A stretch of 64,000 nucleotides of DNA. Source: Tamarix chinensis (Eukaryota; Streptophyta; Magnoliopsida; Caryophyllales; Tamaricaceae). The notes under the pieces were generated by a model. That model was given only the letters and a program-made list of their open reading frames with translations. It did no database searches and was not told where the DNA came from. The stretch lies in assembly GCA_030549775.1 (NCBI GenBank), contig CM060175.1, forward strand, positions 105,269,422-105,333,421, given 5' to 3'. The position numbers were made by a program, and so were the translations under genes. Positions 23,272-34,825 of this stretch are shown here, piece by piece (position 1 is the first letter of the stretch; each line of letters begins with the position of its first letter).

Positions 23272-25247
23272 ACGATAAAAACCGAGATCATGTCAGGCTG
23301 AAGACATAAAAACAAGCGCTACTTGGGAGGCAACCCAATGTCATGAGGGAGTTTTTCTATCCTTTAGTTATTTATTTATTTATTTTGTTTTCTCCATATA
23401 TTAAATTTCATGTTTCCTTAGTTGTTTACACATTGAGGACAATGTGTGATTTAAGTGTGGGGGTGCGTGTGTTTTATGTGTGAAAAAAAATTGTTTTGAT
23501 TTTTTAGAGTGTTTAATTTGTTTAGAGTGTCTAGTGTTTTTAGAGTCGTAGAACCCTTAATTAGTTAATGAGGAATATATCTTTAAAATCTAACGAAAAG
23601 AGGATCATGAAATCGAGATAAAGCAAGTGGAGATTTTTTTGTGTTGATTTCGATATAGGGAACACATATCTACATGTCTAAATTTGAATGGAGAAAGAAT
23701 ATGTATGAGTGTCTAACCACCGACATGGCATGTTGAGATTTGTCACATTCCTCAGTGAGCGTTTGAACCATATGTACCTTCTTTTTCTGAGCGAATTTAC
23801 ACAAAATCATCTACTATTTCTTGGCTTCAAAATTTTCTTTGTAAACCTCATATATGTTTAATTGTTTTGATCAAAGTATTTGCCATAGATCTTGTAATGG
23901 ACTATAGAGATTACTAGAACTTACTCTTGTACTAGTCGAAGCTTATAGTCAAAACATGCTCTGATTGAGAAAATGATAAAGGCAGCTTAGGAATTATCCA
24001 TCACATGACCAAATAGCTTAACCTGATTTGTATATCCATGATATACATCCCATAGAAACCCTTTTGAGCCTATACATGGAATATGCATTTTTTTTTTCAT
24101 TACCCACATTAAATAACCTTCGAGCCTTAATGTCCTTACCTTTGCTTAAAGCTAGTGGAAGGAAATCAAATCATTATGGATATAAAGAGTTATTGTGTAT
24201 GTTTGTGTGTGAAAGAAATATATGTATTTATGCTAAGAAAGGGATTGGTTATGTTTGGTGGAGATAAAAAAATTTGAATGAAAAAAAAAAGAAAATTGTC
24301 AAAAAAATGGAAAAAAAAATGAAAAAAAAGAAGAAGAAAAAAAATGTTAGGATATAAGGAAGAGAGGGAGTTATGGAGATTATGTTGAGAAAGTTCTATT
24401 CATGTTACATTTTATTGTGAAGGTGGAGAGGTGTGTCATTAATCATTGATGTGGAGATATGCTTATATTTCATCTAATTATTAGATTCCACTAGCTCTTG
24501 ATCTTTTTAGCACCACACACCTAAAATACTCCATACCCTTCTTTACCTTAAACCCCGCTACAACCAATAAGTAAGTCCTATTTGATTCTTGAGATGAGCA
24601 GCCTTTGATCTGTTGGAGATTAGTCACAAGAGTTAAGCATATGGTTCGGTCCATTTGGCAAGTATTTGATATCTTTCATGAGGTTTTATCCACCAGAATA
24701 TGAGCCTTCTTTGTTTATATATGTGAGTCGTTTGTTATCTTTATCATCTTAGCTCACATACATGAGTGTTTCTAGACATTTGTAGCCATGAATCTAAGAG
24801 AGAAAAAATAGAGGGTATCCATAGTGAGGATGGATCTTGATGTGACTAAGGCGTGGTAGATTTTTATCCATAATATTGATCTGTTCATACCTGTCATGTT
24901 TATGTGTGAACCATATGTTGAAATTGATTCTTTAAATCTCCCAATGCTGAATTTTGATTGATTGCTAATCTTGACATTTGAAAGTAAAAGATTCTGAGAC
25001 AAATATGGTTAAGGGTGTTAGGTATATGGTTTTAGTTTTATTTTTTATTTATTTTTATTTATGTGGGATTTTTTCATTTTATTTGTGTGTGATTTTGTGG
25101 GTATATCATCTGCGAAACCCTCACGAGACCTTACTCGTCCTCGATGGGTGACCTAGGGGTTTAAAGGGCTTGTTACACATGCTAAGTGTAATCGTGAGAC
25201 CTACGAAAGTGGCTAGTTAATTTAATTTTATCTGTTTAGAGTAATAA
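23270..25247 (+). other. Non-coding interior of the young retrotransposon
   Basis: About 2 kb without a credible gene. It contains the fold-back CTTGGGAGGCAACCCAATG near 23324-23342, a phrase common just after gag in plant Tat/Athila-type elements. It also holds a hairpin plus G-tract module at 23428-23465 and an A-rich stretch (24265-24345). The small frame at 24028-24267 has no recognisable motif. Confidence 0.6.
23428..23465 (+). other. Internal AGGA-loop hairpin followed by AAGTGTGGGGGTG
   Basis: ACACATTG-AGGA-CAATGTGT (23428-23447) forms an 8-bp perfect stem with AGGA loop. Seven bases on lies AAGTGTGGGGGTG (23453-23465), identical to the polypurine-tract motif in front of the 3' LTR. 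Confidence 0.75.
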
Positions 25248-25285
25248 CTTGCTTGAGGACAAGCAAGAAGCTAAGTGTGGGGGTG
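25248..25285 (+). other. AGGA-loop hairpin and polypurine tract before the 3' LTR
   Basis: CTTGCTTG-AGGA-CAAGCAAG (25248-25267) forms an 8-bp perfect stem with the same AGGA loop as the internal module but a different stem. Five bases later AAGTGTGGGGGTG (25273-25285) runs into the LTR start TGTGATGAG. The G tract is the expected primer for plus-strand DNA synthesis. Confidence 0.8.
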
Positions 25286-27119
25286 TGATGAGTTCATATT
25301 TTGACACATTTTATACCCTTATAATCTTAGTTTTGGTAGTTTATTTAGCTAATATAGGGGAATAATTATTGTTTTATGCTTAAGTGGTAAAAATTGCATA
25401 AATTTTATTATTTGAGCTAAAATGATATAAATTAAGTAAATTTAGAGTAAAATAATATTTATTAATTTTTATTAATTTTGTTTTGCAGGTTTTATTCTAA
25501 AAAATTAAAAAAAAAAAGATAAGACCTTTGGACCAACGGCCGAAGGCCGAAGGCCCAAAGGCCTGGAAACAAAACGACGCCAAACGGAGCGTTGCAAAGG
25601 AAGAAAAGTCAAAGAAGAAAAATAAAAGACGCCGGGCGAGGGCTGACGTGGCGTGGGAAACAAAACTTATAAAACCAGCAGACGGTGAAGGGAGACGGGG
25701 AGGAGACAGGACGCAAGTAGCCTCTGCCGTTAGGCGGCAGAGCCGCAGCACAGCAGGAGCCGTTAGGCTCTGACAGAGGAGCAGCCTTCACAGGCTCGCG
25801 CGTCAGGGTGTGCGGTCGAGAGCCTTCACACAGGCTCGGGCGAGCGACAGAGGGAAGAGCGCCACAGGGCGCGTCACGCGCAAAGGACAGCAACGCACGG
25901 AAGAGGAGCGCGGCACGAAAACCGAGGCAGCACACGTCGAAGTCAGCCCTGACAGCCGCCAGCCGGGAAAAAGAAGAAAAAAGAAAAAGAATATTACACT
26001 GAAATCAAGGCAAACAAGGAAGAAAAATAAGGAAGAAATTAATACCGGTAGAATTTAATTCGGATAAAATTAATTTTTATCTGAAGAAATTCTTGATCTT
26101 TAATTCAAGATTAATTCCGGTTATTTATTTCTCTTATTTTTAATTTATATTTTAGATATATATTTTTGTGTAATTAATTCTTTAATTATGAGTGGCTGAT
26201 TATTTATTGTTAGGGAATGAATTGAAACCCTAGATTATGATTTGAATTATAATTTTATTTTCTTTGTTTAGTGAGATTGTTTCTTGACTCTATGTTAATT
26301 GCTATCGTTTATATATATAGTTCTGTCCAGTATAGTTTATTTGGTGCATGCCTTGTTCTGGTTCCTCATAAGTGACAGTATGTAGGATTATTTGCCTGCT
26401 AGGTGGCCATCTAAATATACTAGAATTTATATGTATAAATTGCAGCTAGGTTAGATAACAATTCACCTAATCGTTTTGTGATTCTAACCGAAGTGGTAAA
26501 ACGTTTCGATACGTGTGGGTCAAGGAAAGGAAATACAGCTAGACATGCTTTTTGTACTAGTTTGGGTACTTAGATTGACAGCCTTCCACTTACACTTAAT
26601 GCATTAAATCTAGTTAAATATAGGAGCCGCTTGTTGCTGCTATACTGCTAGTATTTAATAGGGTTAATATTGGCGCTTTGTCGTATTAATTTAATTAAGG
26701 GAAGTAATATAAGGTGTATAGACCTGCTTTTGGTGTGCAACTTGGTCGATCTCTTTCTCACGATTAAAAGATGACTTAGAAATAAATATTATATTTTCAA
26801 CCTAATCTAGTGGTGGATTTTTATTTCCCTAACATGTTTCTCATATCTGCGGTTTCCCATTATTTCCCATTATTTTCCATTATTTTCATTATTAGTTTAT
26901 TTTATTTTATTTAATCCTTTTATCATTATTTTGATAAACCCCATTAGTATTTTTCTTATTTATTTATTTTAGGTTATTTAGTGTTTTTATTTTATTTATA
27001 GTTTAAGCTAGTTAGATAGAGGTGAGCCCTCTCAATCCCCGGTTTAGAACGATACCCTTATTTACCAGTGCTACAAGTGACAACAAGAGGGTTTAAATTG
27101 CGTGCCGGCTACGGTCGCA
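25284..27119 (+). repeat. 3' LTR of the young retrotransposon
   Basis: Matches 19950-21779 almost base for base. Visible differences are T/C near 20372/25712, T/G near 20432/25772, G/A near 20578/25918, C/T near 20826/26166, A/G near 21288/26628, plus a 6-nt indel after the A run at about 20180/25515. Four of the five substitutions are transitions. Confidence 0.9.
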
Positions 27120-27120
27120 C

Positions 27121-28480
27121 CCACCCTAAACATTGCCACTGACCGACCACCTATCCCCTCCTATCCTCCCTCTTCTTTTTCTTCTCCTATTCACCCCTTT
27201 TCCTGCCCCATTTTTCATGCCCCATCCTTCCCCGATTCCTTTCTCCCCTTTTCTTCTCCTTCCATTTTCATCCTTGTTTTGTGCACCACCGCCCCTCTGC
27301 CACTTCCTTCGCCACACCAATAACCTGCAATGCCCCCTGCCATCTCATACTACCACCTCGAACCACCACAATACCCCCCTCGAGCTCTTGCAGTCCCTTC
27401 TTCCTCCCCCCTTATTTTTTTCTCTTCTTTTCCTCCCTTCTCGGTAACCCCCTGCAACCCCATCGTTCGCAGCCATCCGACCGCCTCTGCCGCCACCCAA
27501 ACCACCAGTCAACTCCCTGCAACCTCCTCTACCATCCCACACCTCCTTTTACTAAAAACAACCCCTACACCCCTTCATTTTCCTCCTCTCTTTTCCTTCC
27601 TTCTCAGCCCCGTCCACCTCGGCAGCCATCTTCGCTGCCGCCGCCCTTGGCTGTCAATAACCCATCACCAGTCGCCACCTACACCCCCTCTTCACTCCAG
27701 CATCTCTTGCCTCCAATCCTCCCCATCTACCTTCTTTCCTAGCCTAAAGACCCCAACTCGAAAATAACTGTTAATTCCTTTCCTTCACCCCCTTGAGCCT
27801 TCCTCCTTTTTATTTTGCATGCAGCTCATGCTGCATGAGCAGGATGATATGCTGCATGCCTTAGTATTTTAGTACAAAAATTTTAAGGTCTAATAGCATT
27901 TTAAGTTAAGTGTTTCATTAATTAAATTTTATAAAGTTTTATGCTTTGGATTCCCATCTCTAATATGATAAGTTTTGATACTACTTTTAGGTGTTGATTT
28001 TGTTATCTAAAGCTTGAATCTTTAATAGGGATACCGGTAAGGTTCGATTTTTATGGGAATTAAGGTAATCGTTAAACCCTACTTAAACACATGGATAAAC
28101 GTATGTTAGCACATTAGGATTTTTAATATGTTATTATGCTTGATATTTGTGGTTTAATATAATATATATGTTTGCTTGCACTGATTGATAAAAAGGAAAG
28201 TATGCTAGTTTATATGCCACGTGTGGAATTGTTGCTTAAAGGAAAGAGTTGGGCTAATAATAAAAGTGTTAAGTACTTATCCATGTTATCTTATGTTATT
28301 GTGATCATTTATGCATGAATAATATTATTGTGAGCCCTAGGGGCATTTTAGTAATATTCCTTGTGCTAGAATGTGGCCTAATATGTGTGGGTGCTAATAA
28401 GTATTATATTAAAATATAATAGTTGGTGGAGTTGGATATTTTTAATGGAGTATTAATATTATTATTTCATGTGGTAATGT
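27121..28480 (+). repeat. Right part of the middle LTR: pyrimidine-rich block and AT-rich follow-on
   Basis: 27121-27800 continues the C+T-rich block cut by the young element; its proline/serine-rich frames (27102-27767) are composition artefacts. From about 27820 the sequence becomes AT-rich with GGTAAGGTTCGATTTTTATG-type phrases and no gene. Confidence 0.6.
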
Positions 28481-29170
28481 TAATTTAATAAAAGCGGTGT
28501 AATAAAGAGGGTAAAGTGGTAATTTTGGAGGTAAAAGGGCAAAATAGTAATTTTAGAAATAAGGGGCAAAATGGTAAATTGTTAGTAAAAGGGGTATTAT
28601 GGTAATTTTATAAGTAAAAGGATATTGTGGTAATTTTATAAATAAAAGGACATTATGGTAACTTTGGAAGTAAAGGGGAAATAAGGGGTAAAATGATAAT
28701 TTTGTAAATAAACATATATTAGGTAAAATTGGGAGTAAGGGGTAACTTGGTAATCATGATAACTGCGAAGGATAATTTGGTAATTATATAATGATTATAA
28801 AAGGGCAATTGGATAATTATGATAATAGAGAAGGGTAATTTGGTAAATTAACCAACAGAAGGGCATTATGGTAATTTTTATAATGAAGAAGGGCAATATG
28901 GTAATTTATCCAACTTAAGGGCAATTTAGTAATTATAACAAAGGAGAAAGGCAATTTGGTAATCTAACCAACCAAATGGGAAATATGATAAGTGTAACAA
29001 TTATGAAGGGTGAATGGTGATCTAAAAAGCGTATGAGATAGCTTGGTAATCTAAACCGAGCAATGGGTAATTTGGTAATTATGCAACCTGAAGGGTGATA
29101 TGGTAATTTATCAAGTAAGGAAGGGATGACTTAGCAATTATATAAGTAAGGGGTAAATGAGTAATTTGTA
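28480..29170 (+). repeat. Quasi-tandem 'AAGGGCAATTTGGTAAT' minisatellite-like region
   Basis: More than fifteen diverged copies of a unit near AAGGGCAAWWTGGTAATTWT spaced roughly 35-45 bp apart. Open frames are short and there is no coding signal. This repeat is specific to this LTR copy within the window. Confidence 0.75.
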
Positions 29171-29859
29171 CCTAACATGTTGTTGTGATTGTGGAATTTC
29201 ATAATATGACTCAGATAATGTTGATTAGCAAGGTAAGAGTATTTGATAATTAGTAAATATCACGAGAACGAATCCTAATTTAGGATTAGATGAGATTATG
29301 ATGACCTTAATGATTTCTCTATGTTATCTTGGATAACCGTTTGAATAAGAAATCACTAATGATATCAGAATGATTGAAAGTGAATAAGTATCTGATTATG
29401 GTGTTTTTCATGATCACTTGAATTAAGACACTAATACTTAAAGTGAAAGACCTCGAGATCGGGGATGGTGGCTCTTTAGGGGTCGCTACCCTTAAGACGT
29501 GGTTTAGCCCACGATTATTCTGGTATTTGCTGGTGTGCCTTTGTGCCCCAGCCAGGCCTAGATCTTACTCTATCTAGCTCTACGGATCTATTTAGGGGGT
29601 ATGCATACTTATGGATTAGGTGTCCTTGTCGGTAGGGTACTGAGTAGCTTTATGCACCAGTACGACTAGGGTACCTTTGCATCCCTAGGTTGATGGTTGA
29701 AGGATACTGAGTACCTTGTATGCACCAGTACGACCGGTGTACCTTTGTATCCTGGATTCTTGATCTCTTGTCTGAGGCAAATAAATGAAATTGTTGTACT
29801 GATTAAAAAAAGGAAAAACACTAATCATGAAAGTGAAAGATTAATGAGTCGGGCCCAAT

Positions 29860-30260
29860 TGAATTATGATTATGAGTACCGATCCACCGGATATAATAGT
29901 GGCCTAGGAGCATGTTGCCTTGGAAGATGATTATGAGTACTGATATACCGGATATAATAGTGACCTAGGAGCGTGTCACCCTGGATGATGTTGATATATA
30001 TTCCGATCCACCGACAATAATAGTGGGGGTCCCGAGCTTAATAAAACCAGTCATGGATGTGAATAAAGTTATGAAAAAATACTAATCACTTATAGTGGAA
30101 CACCATGTGAGTCGGGGCCAGACCGGTCCACCGATAAATAATAGTGGCCAGGAGCGTTTTGCCCTACATAACCGGTCCATCGGTGAATAATAGTGGACAG
30201 GAGCATTTTGTCCTGCATGACCAGTCCACCGGCTATAACAGTGGGGTTCTCGTACTCACA
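29860..30260 (+). repeat. Hairpin-repeat arrays of the middle LTR
   Basis: Two sets of about three units: CCGATCCACCGGATATAATA, GTGGCCTAGGAGC, then GTTGCCTTGG; and ACCGGTCCACCG, AATAATAGTGGCCAGGAGC, then TTTTGCCCTACATA. Units are about 55-60 bp and begin with the self-complementary ACCGGTCCACCGGT type. Each set is preceded by CACTAATCACTTATAGTGGAA-like sequence and followed by GTGGGGTTCTCGTACTC. Confidence 0.75.
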
Positions 30261-31179
30261 TGGATATAAAATCTGAGAGATAATTGAATAATGATGGACT
30301 AATAGCTTAAGGCCCGAACGTATTGATTTTGCATATGACATGACTTAAGTCCCAGAAGCATTGATTGCACATTATGACTTATTAATAATTGATGGACTTG
30401 TTAAGCATGTGATTGTGGTGCACATATTTCTTGTTATATATGTATATAGCTTTGTATCTTGTGTTGCATTGTGGGCCTGCTTTTAAGTGTGTTTTTAAAG
30501 GGTTACTCAATACCTTAGTGTTGAAGGGTTCCATTCGTGGGGCCCCTGCCTATTCAATGGGCAGTGTCCCTTGCAGGTCCTTTTCAGGTGCTATTCAAGT
30601 GGGCAACGGGAAAGAGCGTAAGGATTATCTGACCTTTAGGATTTCATTCTTCCTCTTCTAATGTCTGGTTTAATTTTGTTCTGATAACCACCATTGGTGG
30701 AATCATTTATTATAAAATGTTTACTTGCACTACTCTGATTTAAAAATGATTTGAATTTCTAGCAATTTATTTTTTTTCTTTAGCCTTAGCACTTGGTACT
30801 GGAACGGTATAAGTGAACCAATCTGGTACTAAGTGTGACAGTAATATCCCCAAAATTCATAGTTTATTATTTTGCTTCATCTAATCTTTTAATAAAACAA
30901 AATTTTTCAGTAGTGAATTTTGGGGGTGTTACAATTATGTATTCTATGTTTATCATTATTAATTATTTTGTATGTGGTATGACGTGGAGTTGAAGTATGT
31001 TTTTTGTGTATTTACATGTCATGTGTATTATGTATATGTGATGAATGGTTTGTGACCCTTTAGACATGCATGTGAGGATGTTAATGTGGTTTATGTGGGG
31101 GAAAGGATGAAAAAGGAGGATGGGGAAAGAAGTTGACCAAGGGATGTGAGTTGACCTAAGTATTTTAATGATCCATGAG

Positions 31180-31545
31180 TGGAAGAGTAAAATGGAAAAT
31201 TTATGATTTCATGAGGGAGAATCTAATTTATGGTTTTATATGGAAGTATATAATTTGTAGTTTCATATGGGAGAATTTAAGCTATGGTGTAACATAGGAA
31301 GATCTAATCTATGGTGTAATATAGGATAATCTAATCTACGGTTTGTATGGATAGAATTTAGGGTTTTGTATGGAGAAACCTTGGGTTTTGTGTGGATTAA
31401 ATTTAGGGTTTTGTATGAAGGAATCTTGAGTTTTGCATGAAAGAATTTAGGATTTTATATGGATGGATCTAGGGTTTGCATGGTTGAATCTAGGGTTTCA
31501 CGTGGGATTTTAGGGTTTCACATGAAAAATTCGAATGGTTGCATG
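31180..31545 (+). repeat. TTTAGGGTTTTGTATGG-type minisatellite in the outer LTR
   Basis: About twelve diverged units of 25-35 bp with cores such as TCTAATCTATGGT, TTTAGGGTTTTGTATGG and CTAGGGTTTCACGTGGG. The inverted relative at 53560-54120 has CCATGCAAAACCCTAA units in the same place of the sister LTR. The TTTAGGG cores resemble plant telomere repeats only by chance; spacing and flanks are not telomeric. Confidence 0.7.
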
Positions 31546-32059
31546 AAATGTGTAAAGTCTGCATGGGCATGAAATTTACGTATGAAAAGTTGATTTGGGG
31601 TGTGAGGAAGGTAACATAAATGTCATTTGGGTGTTTAAACACTTAGGATGAAAATAGTACATGGAGCAATATAAGAGTATGTAGGAGACCGAGCTAGGGT
31701 TTGTGTGGACAATTAGGGTTTGGTGTGGCTGCTTAGGGTTTTTGTGATATCATGTTTATTAGATGATTAAAGGGTAATTACGAGGACGGAATTTATGAGT
31801 TGTGTTGTGTGGAGTGTTAAAATGATTTGGGTTGTATGAAGTGGAGTAAGACGGGTCATTTAGGCCTAAACTAGGGTTTCGGGATAAAACCCTAGAGTGA
31901 GATGTGGAGTGGATTTGGAAGTGTAAAGTAGTGGATCTTGACCCATATACTTAGGAGTTAGACTTCTACTGTGAGATAGGATATGGAGGAAAGGATGTTA
32001 GGGTAAGTTGGGAGGTAAATGATTCTGATGATGTGGAAAGAGTCTGTTGGAGGATAAGT

Positions 32060-32460
32060 GTAAAGGGAGTGATTCATGTAAGTGGAAGATTATTGAGCCG
32101 AGCCCAGACCGATCCATTGGCGAATAATAGTGGTTAGAGCATGATGTCCTATATGTAACCGGTCCATTGGTAATAATAGTGGTCAAGCTTTGTACCTGTG
32201 CATTTTCGGTCCATTGGCTATAATAGTGGGGGATTCCGTGCTCAAAAGCGAACATATTTGTGCCAAGAAATGGAAAAGACACTAAGTACTTACAGTGGAA
32301 CACCATGCAAGAAGGGGCCAGACTGGTCCACCAGCGAATAATAGTGGTCAAGAGCTTTATGCCTTGTGTGTTTCTGATCCACCAGCTATAATAGTAGTCA
32401 GGAGCTTTATGCCCTATGTATTTCCGGTCCACCGGCTACAATAGTGGAGTTCCCGCACTC
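32060..32460 (+). repeat. Hairpin-repeat arrays of the outer LTR
   Basis: Two sets of three units (GACCGATCCATTGGCGAATA, ATAGTGGT..., and ACTGGTCCACCAGCGAATAA, TAGTGGTCAAGAGC, TTTATGCC). The second set follows ACTAAGTACTTACAGTGGAA and ends GTGGAGTTCCCGCACTC. The structure matches the arrays in the other long LTRs. Confidence 0.75.
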
Positions 32461-32664
32461 GTATGGATTTAATAAAAAGTATAGTATGAAATGAGTTCTA
32501 ATCAGAGATTAATTAAATAATTAATCTGGACTATAAATGGGCCTTTATGTATCTTCCCGAATGATTGTTTGATATTATGTTATCATGATGATCTTTATGT
32601 TCTTTTATTGTTTTGCATGGTGTATGTGATTTTATGTGTTGGCCTTAGTGTACGATTACCTTAC

Positions 32665-32683
32665 TCAGTACGTAGCGTACTGA
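32665..32683 (+). other. Perfect 19-nt palindrome of the outer LTR
   Basis: TCAGTACGTAGCGTACTGA, identical to 13387-13405, about 500 bp before the LTR end and followed by TCACCC and ACTCATTTCTACCAG. Confidence 0.8.
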
Positions 32684-33958
32684 TCACCCTTTTCATGGGT
32701 GTTACTCATTTCTACCAGTAGTAGGCCCTTCTGACTTTGTGCAGGTGGGCGAGACATAGGCGGAGCTGTGTGTTGAGCATTTTTGGCTCCGAGTTCGAGA
32801 GTAGTGTGGTCGGATTCCCTCTTCTTGTTATTTTATCTTCTTCTACTATTTCTTTTGTATCGGATTTACCCTCTTATGATTTATTACTTGTATTGAGTAT
32901 TTTAAATGAACCTTTTATCGGTTGTAAGCTTATTTCTCTTTTGGAAATGAATTACAATTCTTTATGTGTACTCTGATATTTGGTGTTATGACCTTTCTAG
33001 TTCTTTCATGAACTTTTGTTTTAAGTTTAATATTGATCTTTTCTTAGCCTTAGCACTTAGTACTGAAACGGTTAGAGAGAACTAGTTTGGTACTAAGTAT
33101 GGCGGTAACATCCCCATAATTCACAGGTTTTTAAATTTTAAATTCTTCCGCTTTAAAAAAAGTAGTGAATTTTCGGGTGTTACATATCCTTTTTTCAGGT
33201 TATATTTAGATTGAACAAAAGGCATTGATTGTGTTATCCTTACTCTGTTCAATCACTCTCTTTCTTCATCATAAATTAATATTGACTTTAAACAAACGAC
33301 AAATCATCTGCAAATGGCCATGCTAACATTAGTCATACTTGTCTAGAGACCCAAAGATATCTCTCTCATTTCATGAGAGGGACAAATCTCACCTTGATCT
33401 TGTATATGCCTCTATATGATTCATACCGTATCTAATCATTAACTTTATGATCACCCTTGATAAGGGTAATGTTTGGTAAAGTCAAAATATGACAATCATC
33501 ATATCGACATATATGAAGATCTCGGGTTAGAGGAAAATATGCTATTTGGAGAACACTGATGACACTTCACACAATATTCAATGTAGTATCCTCCTATTGA
33601 GTTGGTTGAATACGATATTCCATAACATGAATCTATTTTATTACTTTAATATCTCATAGTAATGATCAGTGGACCATGATCATCAACTAATCAATGTACT
33701 AATCTTATGATCACTAATATTCCTTAATTAGATGATACTAGACTAGGGATAGTTGTTGAATAACAATCTTTCTATTATTTAATAGAGTTACATAGTTTAG
33801 TAACATACTCGATTATCTATATAAAAACAATTACTAAAAGAGATAACAATATTTGAATAAATAACATCAAATGATCTTTTATTAATAAGCACAATCACTA
33901 AATATGCGAATACAAATAATTAATTATGATTGGTTCTAGGGCATATTTCCAAAAAACA

Positions 33959-34790
33959 ACTCTAGCAACAAATGGATGGACTGACGAGTAATGAATAGAG
34001 AAGACTGGACGACGAATGATGGATATGGCAAGGTAGTCGATAGAGGAAAGGAATCATCAGAGAAGGCAATGAGATGGGGAGATGAGGGGGAAGTTAGGAT
34101 TAACAATTGAGCTTAGGAACTAAATCTATGAATTAAGAATAGAAAACTAAGAATGGTTAAGCACTTAGGAGAGGGTTGCACATGCTAATATCAAGAAGAA
34201 AGGGTAAAATGATACTTATTCATAAATTGTGTGTATGGGTATGAATTCCCCTTTCTCATATTCATACCTGATGGATTTTTTCTATTCCTATTTCTCTATA
34301 TCCATATCCACATTAATTTTAATACTTGCCAAGTAAAACCCAACCTCTTATGTTTTAGGCAAAATCTATCACATGTACATCCATAGTGCTAATCTTGTAG
34401 TAGGATAGGTCATTGTTACTCCGAGTGTCGAAAACAATAGAGGTAGGGGGCATTCAAATCAAATTAATTTAGAATTTTAGAAAGAACTTAACTGGTAAAA
34501 TAGAATTAGCGTTGGCCCATTTTGAAAAAGGAGTATGAATTATGGGGCATATTTGTCTTAAAAAAAAGGATATCCAATCAAATTTAGATTTAACACTAAT
34601 ATTCTGTTCAACCAAATTTTAAACTATTTATATATATATTTTTTCAACAAAGTTGGGTTAAAATTGAGTAAAAACTGAGTCATTTTGAAATTCGCGTAAA
34701 AATAAGATAAAAAAATAATCAATTCAAAATTAATCTAATTTTTACATTTTAAATTTAAATATAAACCGTTTTAAAATCTGTTCGAGATTC
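33959..34790. other. AT-rich intergenic DNA upstream of H2A
   Basis: No gene seen. Around 34235-34310 phrases such as GTATGGGTATGAATTCCCC and CTATATCCATATCCACATT recall the hAT MITE interior but are too weak to call. AT content rises toward 34750, then GC rises at the H2A promoter. Confidence 0.5.
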
Positions 34791-34825
34791 AAATTATATT
34801 TTAGTGAAAAACGGGTCACCGATAC

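Larger units (their letters stand above)
19950..27119 (+). mobile_element. Young non-autonomous LTR retrotransposon (Athila/Tat-like), complete
   Basis: Two nearly identical direct repeats of about 1.83 kb bound a 3.5-kb interior. A tRNA-Asp-type primer site follows the 5' LTR and a G-rich polypurine tract precedes the 3' LTR. The interior encodes one gag-like ORF and no protease, reverse transcriptase, RNase H or integrase, so mobility would need a partner element. The LTRs differ at about five positions plus one 6-nt indel near 20180/25515, so the insertion is recent. It sits in the pyrimidine-rich block of the middle LTR. A clean 5-bp target duplication was not resolved (left CTCCC or CCCTG, right CCCAC) because the site is low-complexity. 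Confidence 0.85.
19110..30933 (+). mobile_element. Middle solo long LTR with ACTAT/ATTAT duplication, itself interrupted
   Basis: It starts TGTAATTCCCCAAAATTTTA and ends GAATTTTGGGGGTGTTACA. The flanks ACTAT (19105-19109) and ATTAT (30934-30938) differ at one base, fitting an older insertion. It lies within the outer LTR of the same family and was later split by the retrotransposon at about 19950-27119. Net length is about 4.6 kb. Own features: pyrimidine-rich block on both sides of the insertion (19440-19949 and 27121-27800), a GGGCAA-TTTGGTAAT quasi-tandem region (28480-29170), hairpin arrays (29860-30260), and a diverged palindrome at 30508-30523. Confidence 0.8.
16564..33184 (+). mobile_element. 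Outer solo long LTR with TATCC duplication, interrupted by a second LTR
   Basis: It starts TGAAATATCCTGAAAATTTC and ends GAATTTTCGGGTGTTACA. TATCC flanks it exactly (16559-16563 and 33185-33189). Removing the insertion 19110-30933 and one 5-bp copy leaves about 4.8 kb. Left half: AT-rich leader, pyrimidine/GC-rich block (16990-18060), ATT microsatellite block (18125-18900), then GGTGAGACCAG...CCAAGACCGGTGTCG. Right half: TTTAGGGTTTTGTATGG-type minisatellite (31180-31540), hairpin array (32060-32460), palindrome (32665-32683), fold-back terminus. The same order occurs inverted at 52451-56644, so the two are sister copies. Confidence 0.85.
15807..33958 (-). mobile_element. Ty1/copia LTR, split by the nested insertions at 16564-33184
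   Basis: Read on the minus strand from 33958, the sequence begins TGTTTTTTGGAAATATGCCC and continues TAGAACCAATCATAATTA. This matches the typical start of plant copia (Tork/Angela/BARE-type) LTRs. Downstream come GTCCCTCTCATGAAATGAG, GATATCTTTGGGTCTCTAGA and, beyond the insertion, CAGGGCCACACACCAATAG, all recognisable from that LTR class. A TATA-like TATAAATACCCC lies on the minus strand near 16209-16220. The LTR occupies about 33958-33185 and 16558 to roughly 15807-15960; the left end is not resolved. No internal region is attached, so it is a solo LTR or fragment. Confidence 0.65.

Noticed and set aside
27102..27767. Pro/Ser-rich frames of 100-150 codons
   Set aside because: Composition artefact of the C+T-rich block of the middle LTR.
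31180..31545. TTTAGGG/CCCTAAA words resembling plant telomere repeats (also 53560-54125)
   Set aside because: The words are part of 25-40 bp units with other sequence between them, not head-to-tail heptamers.
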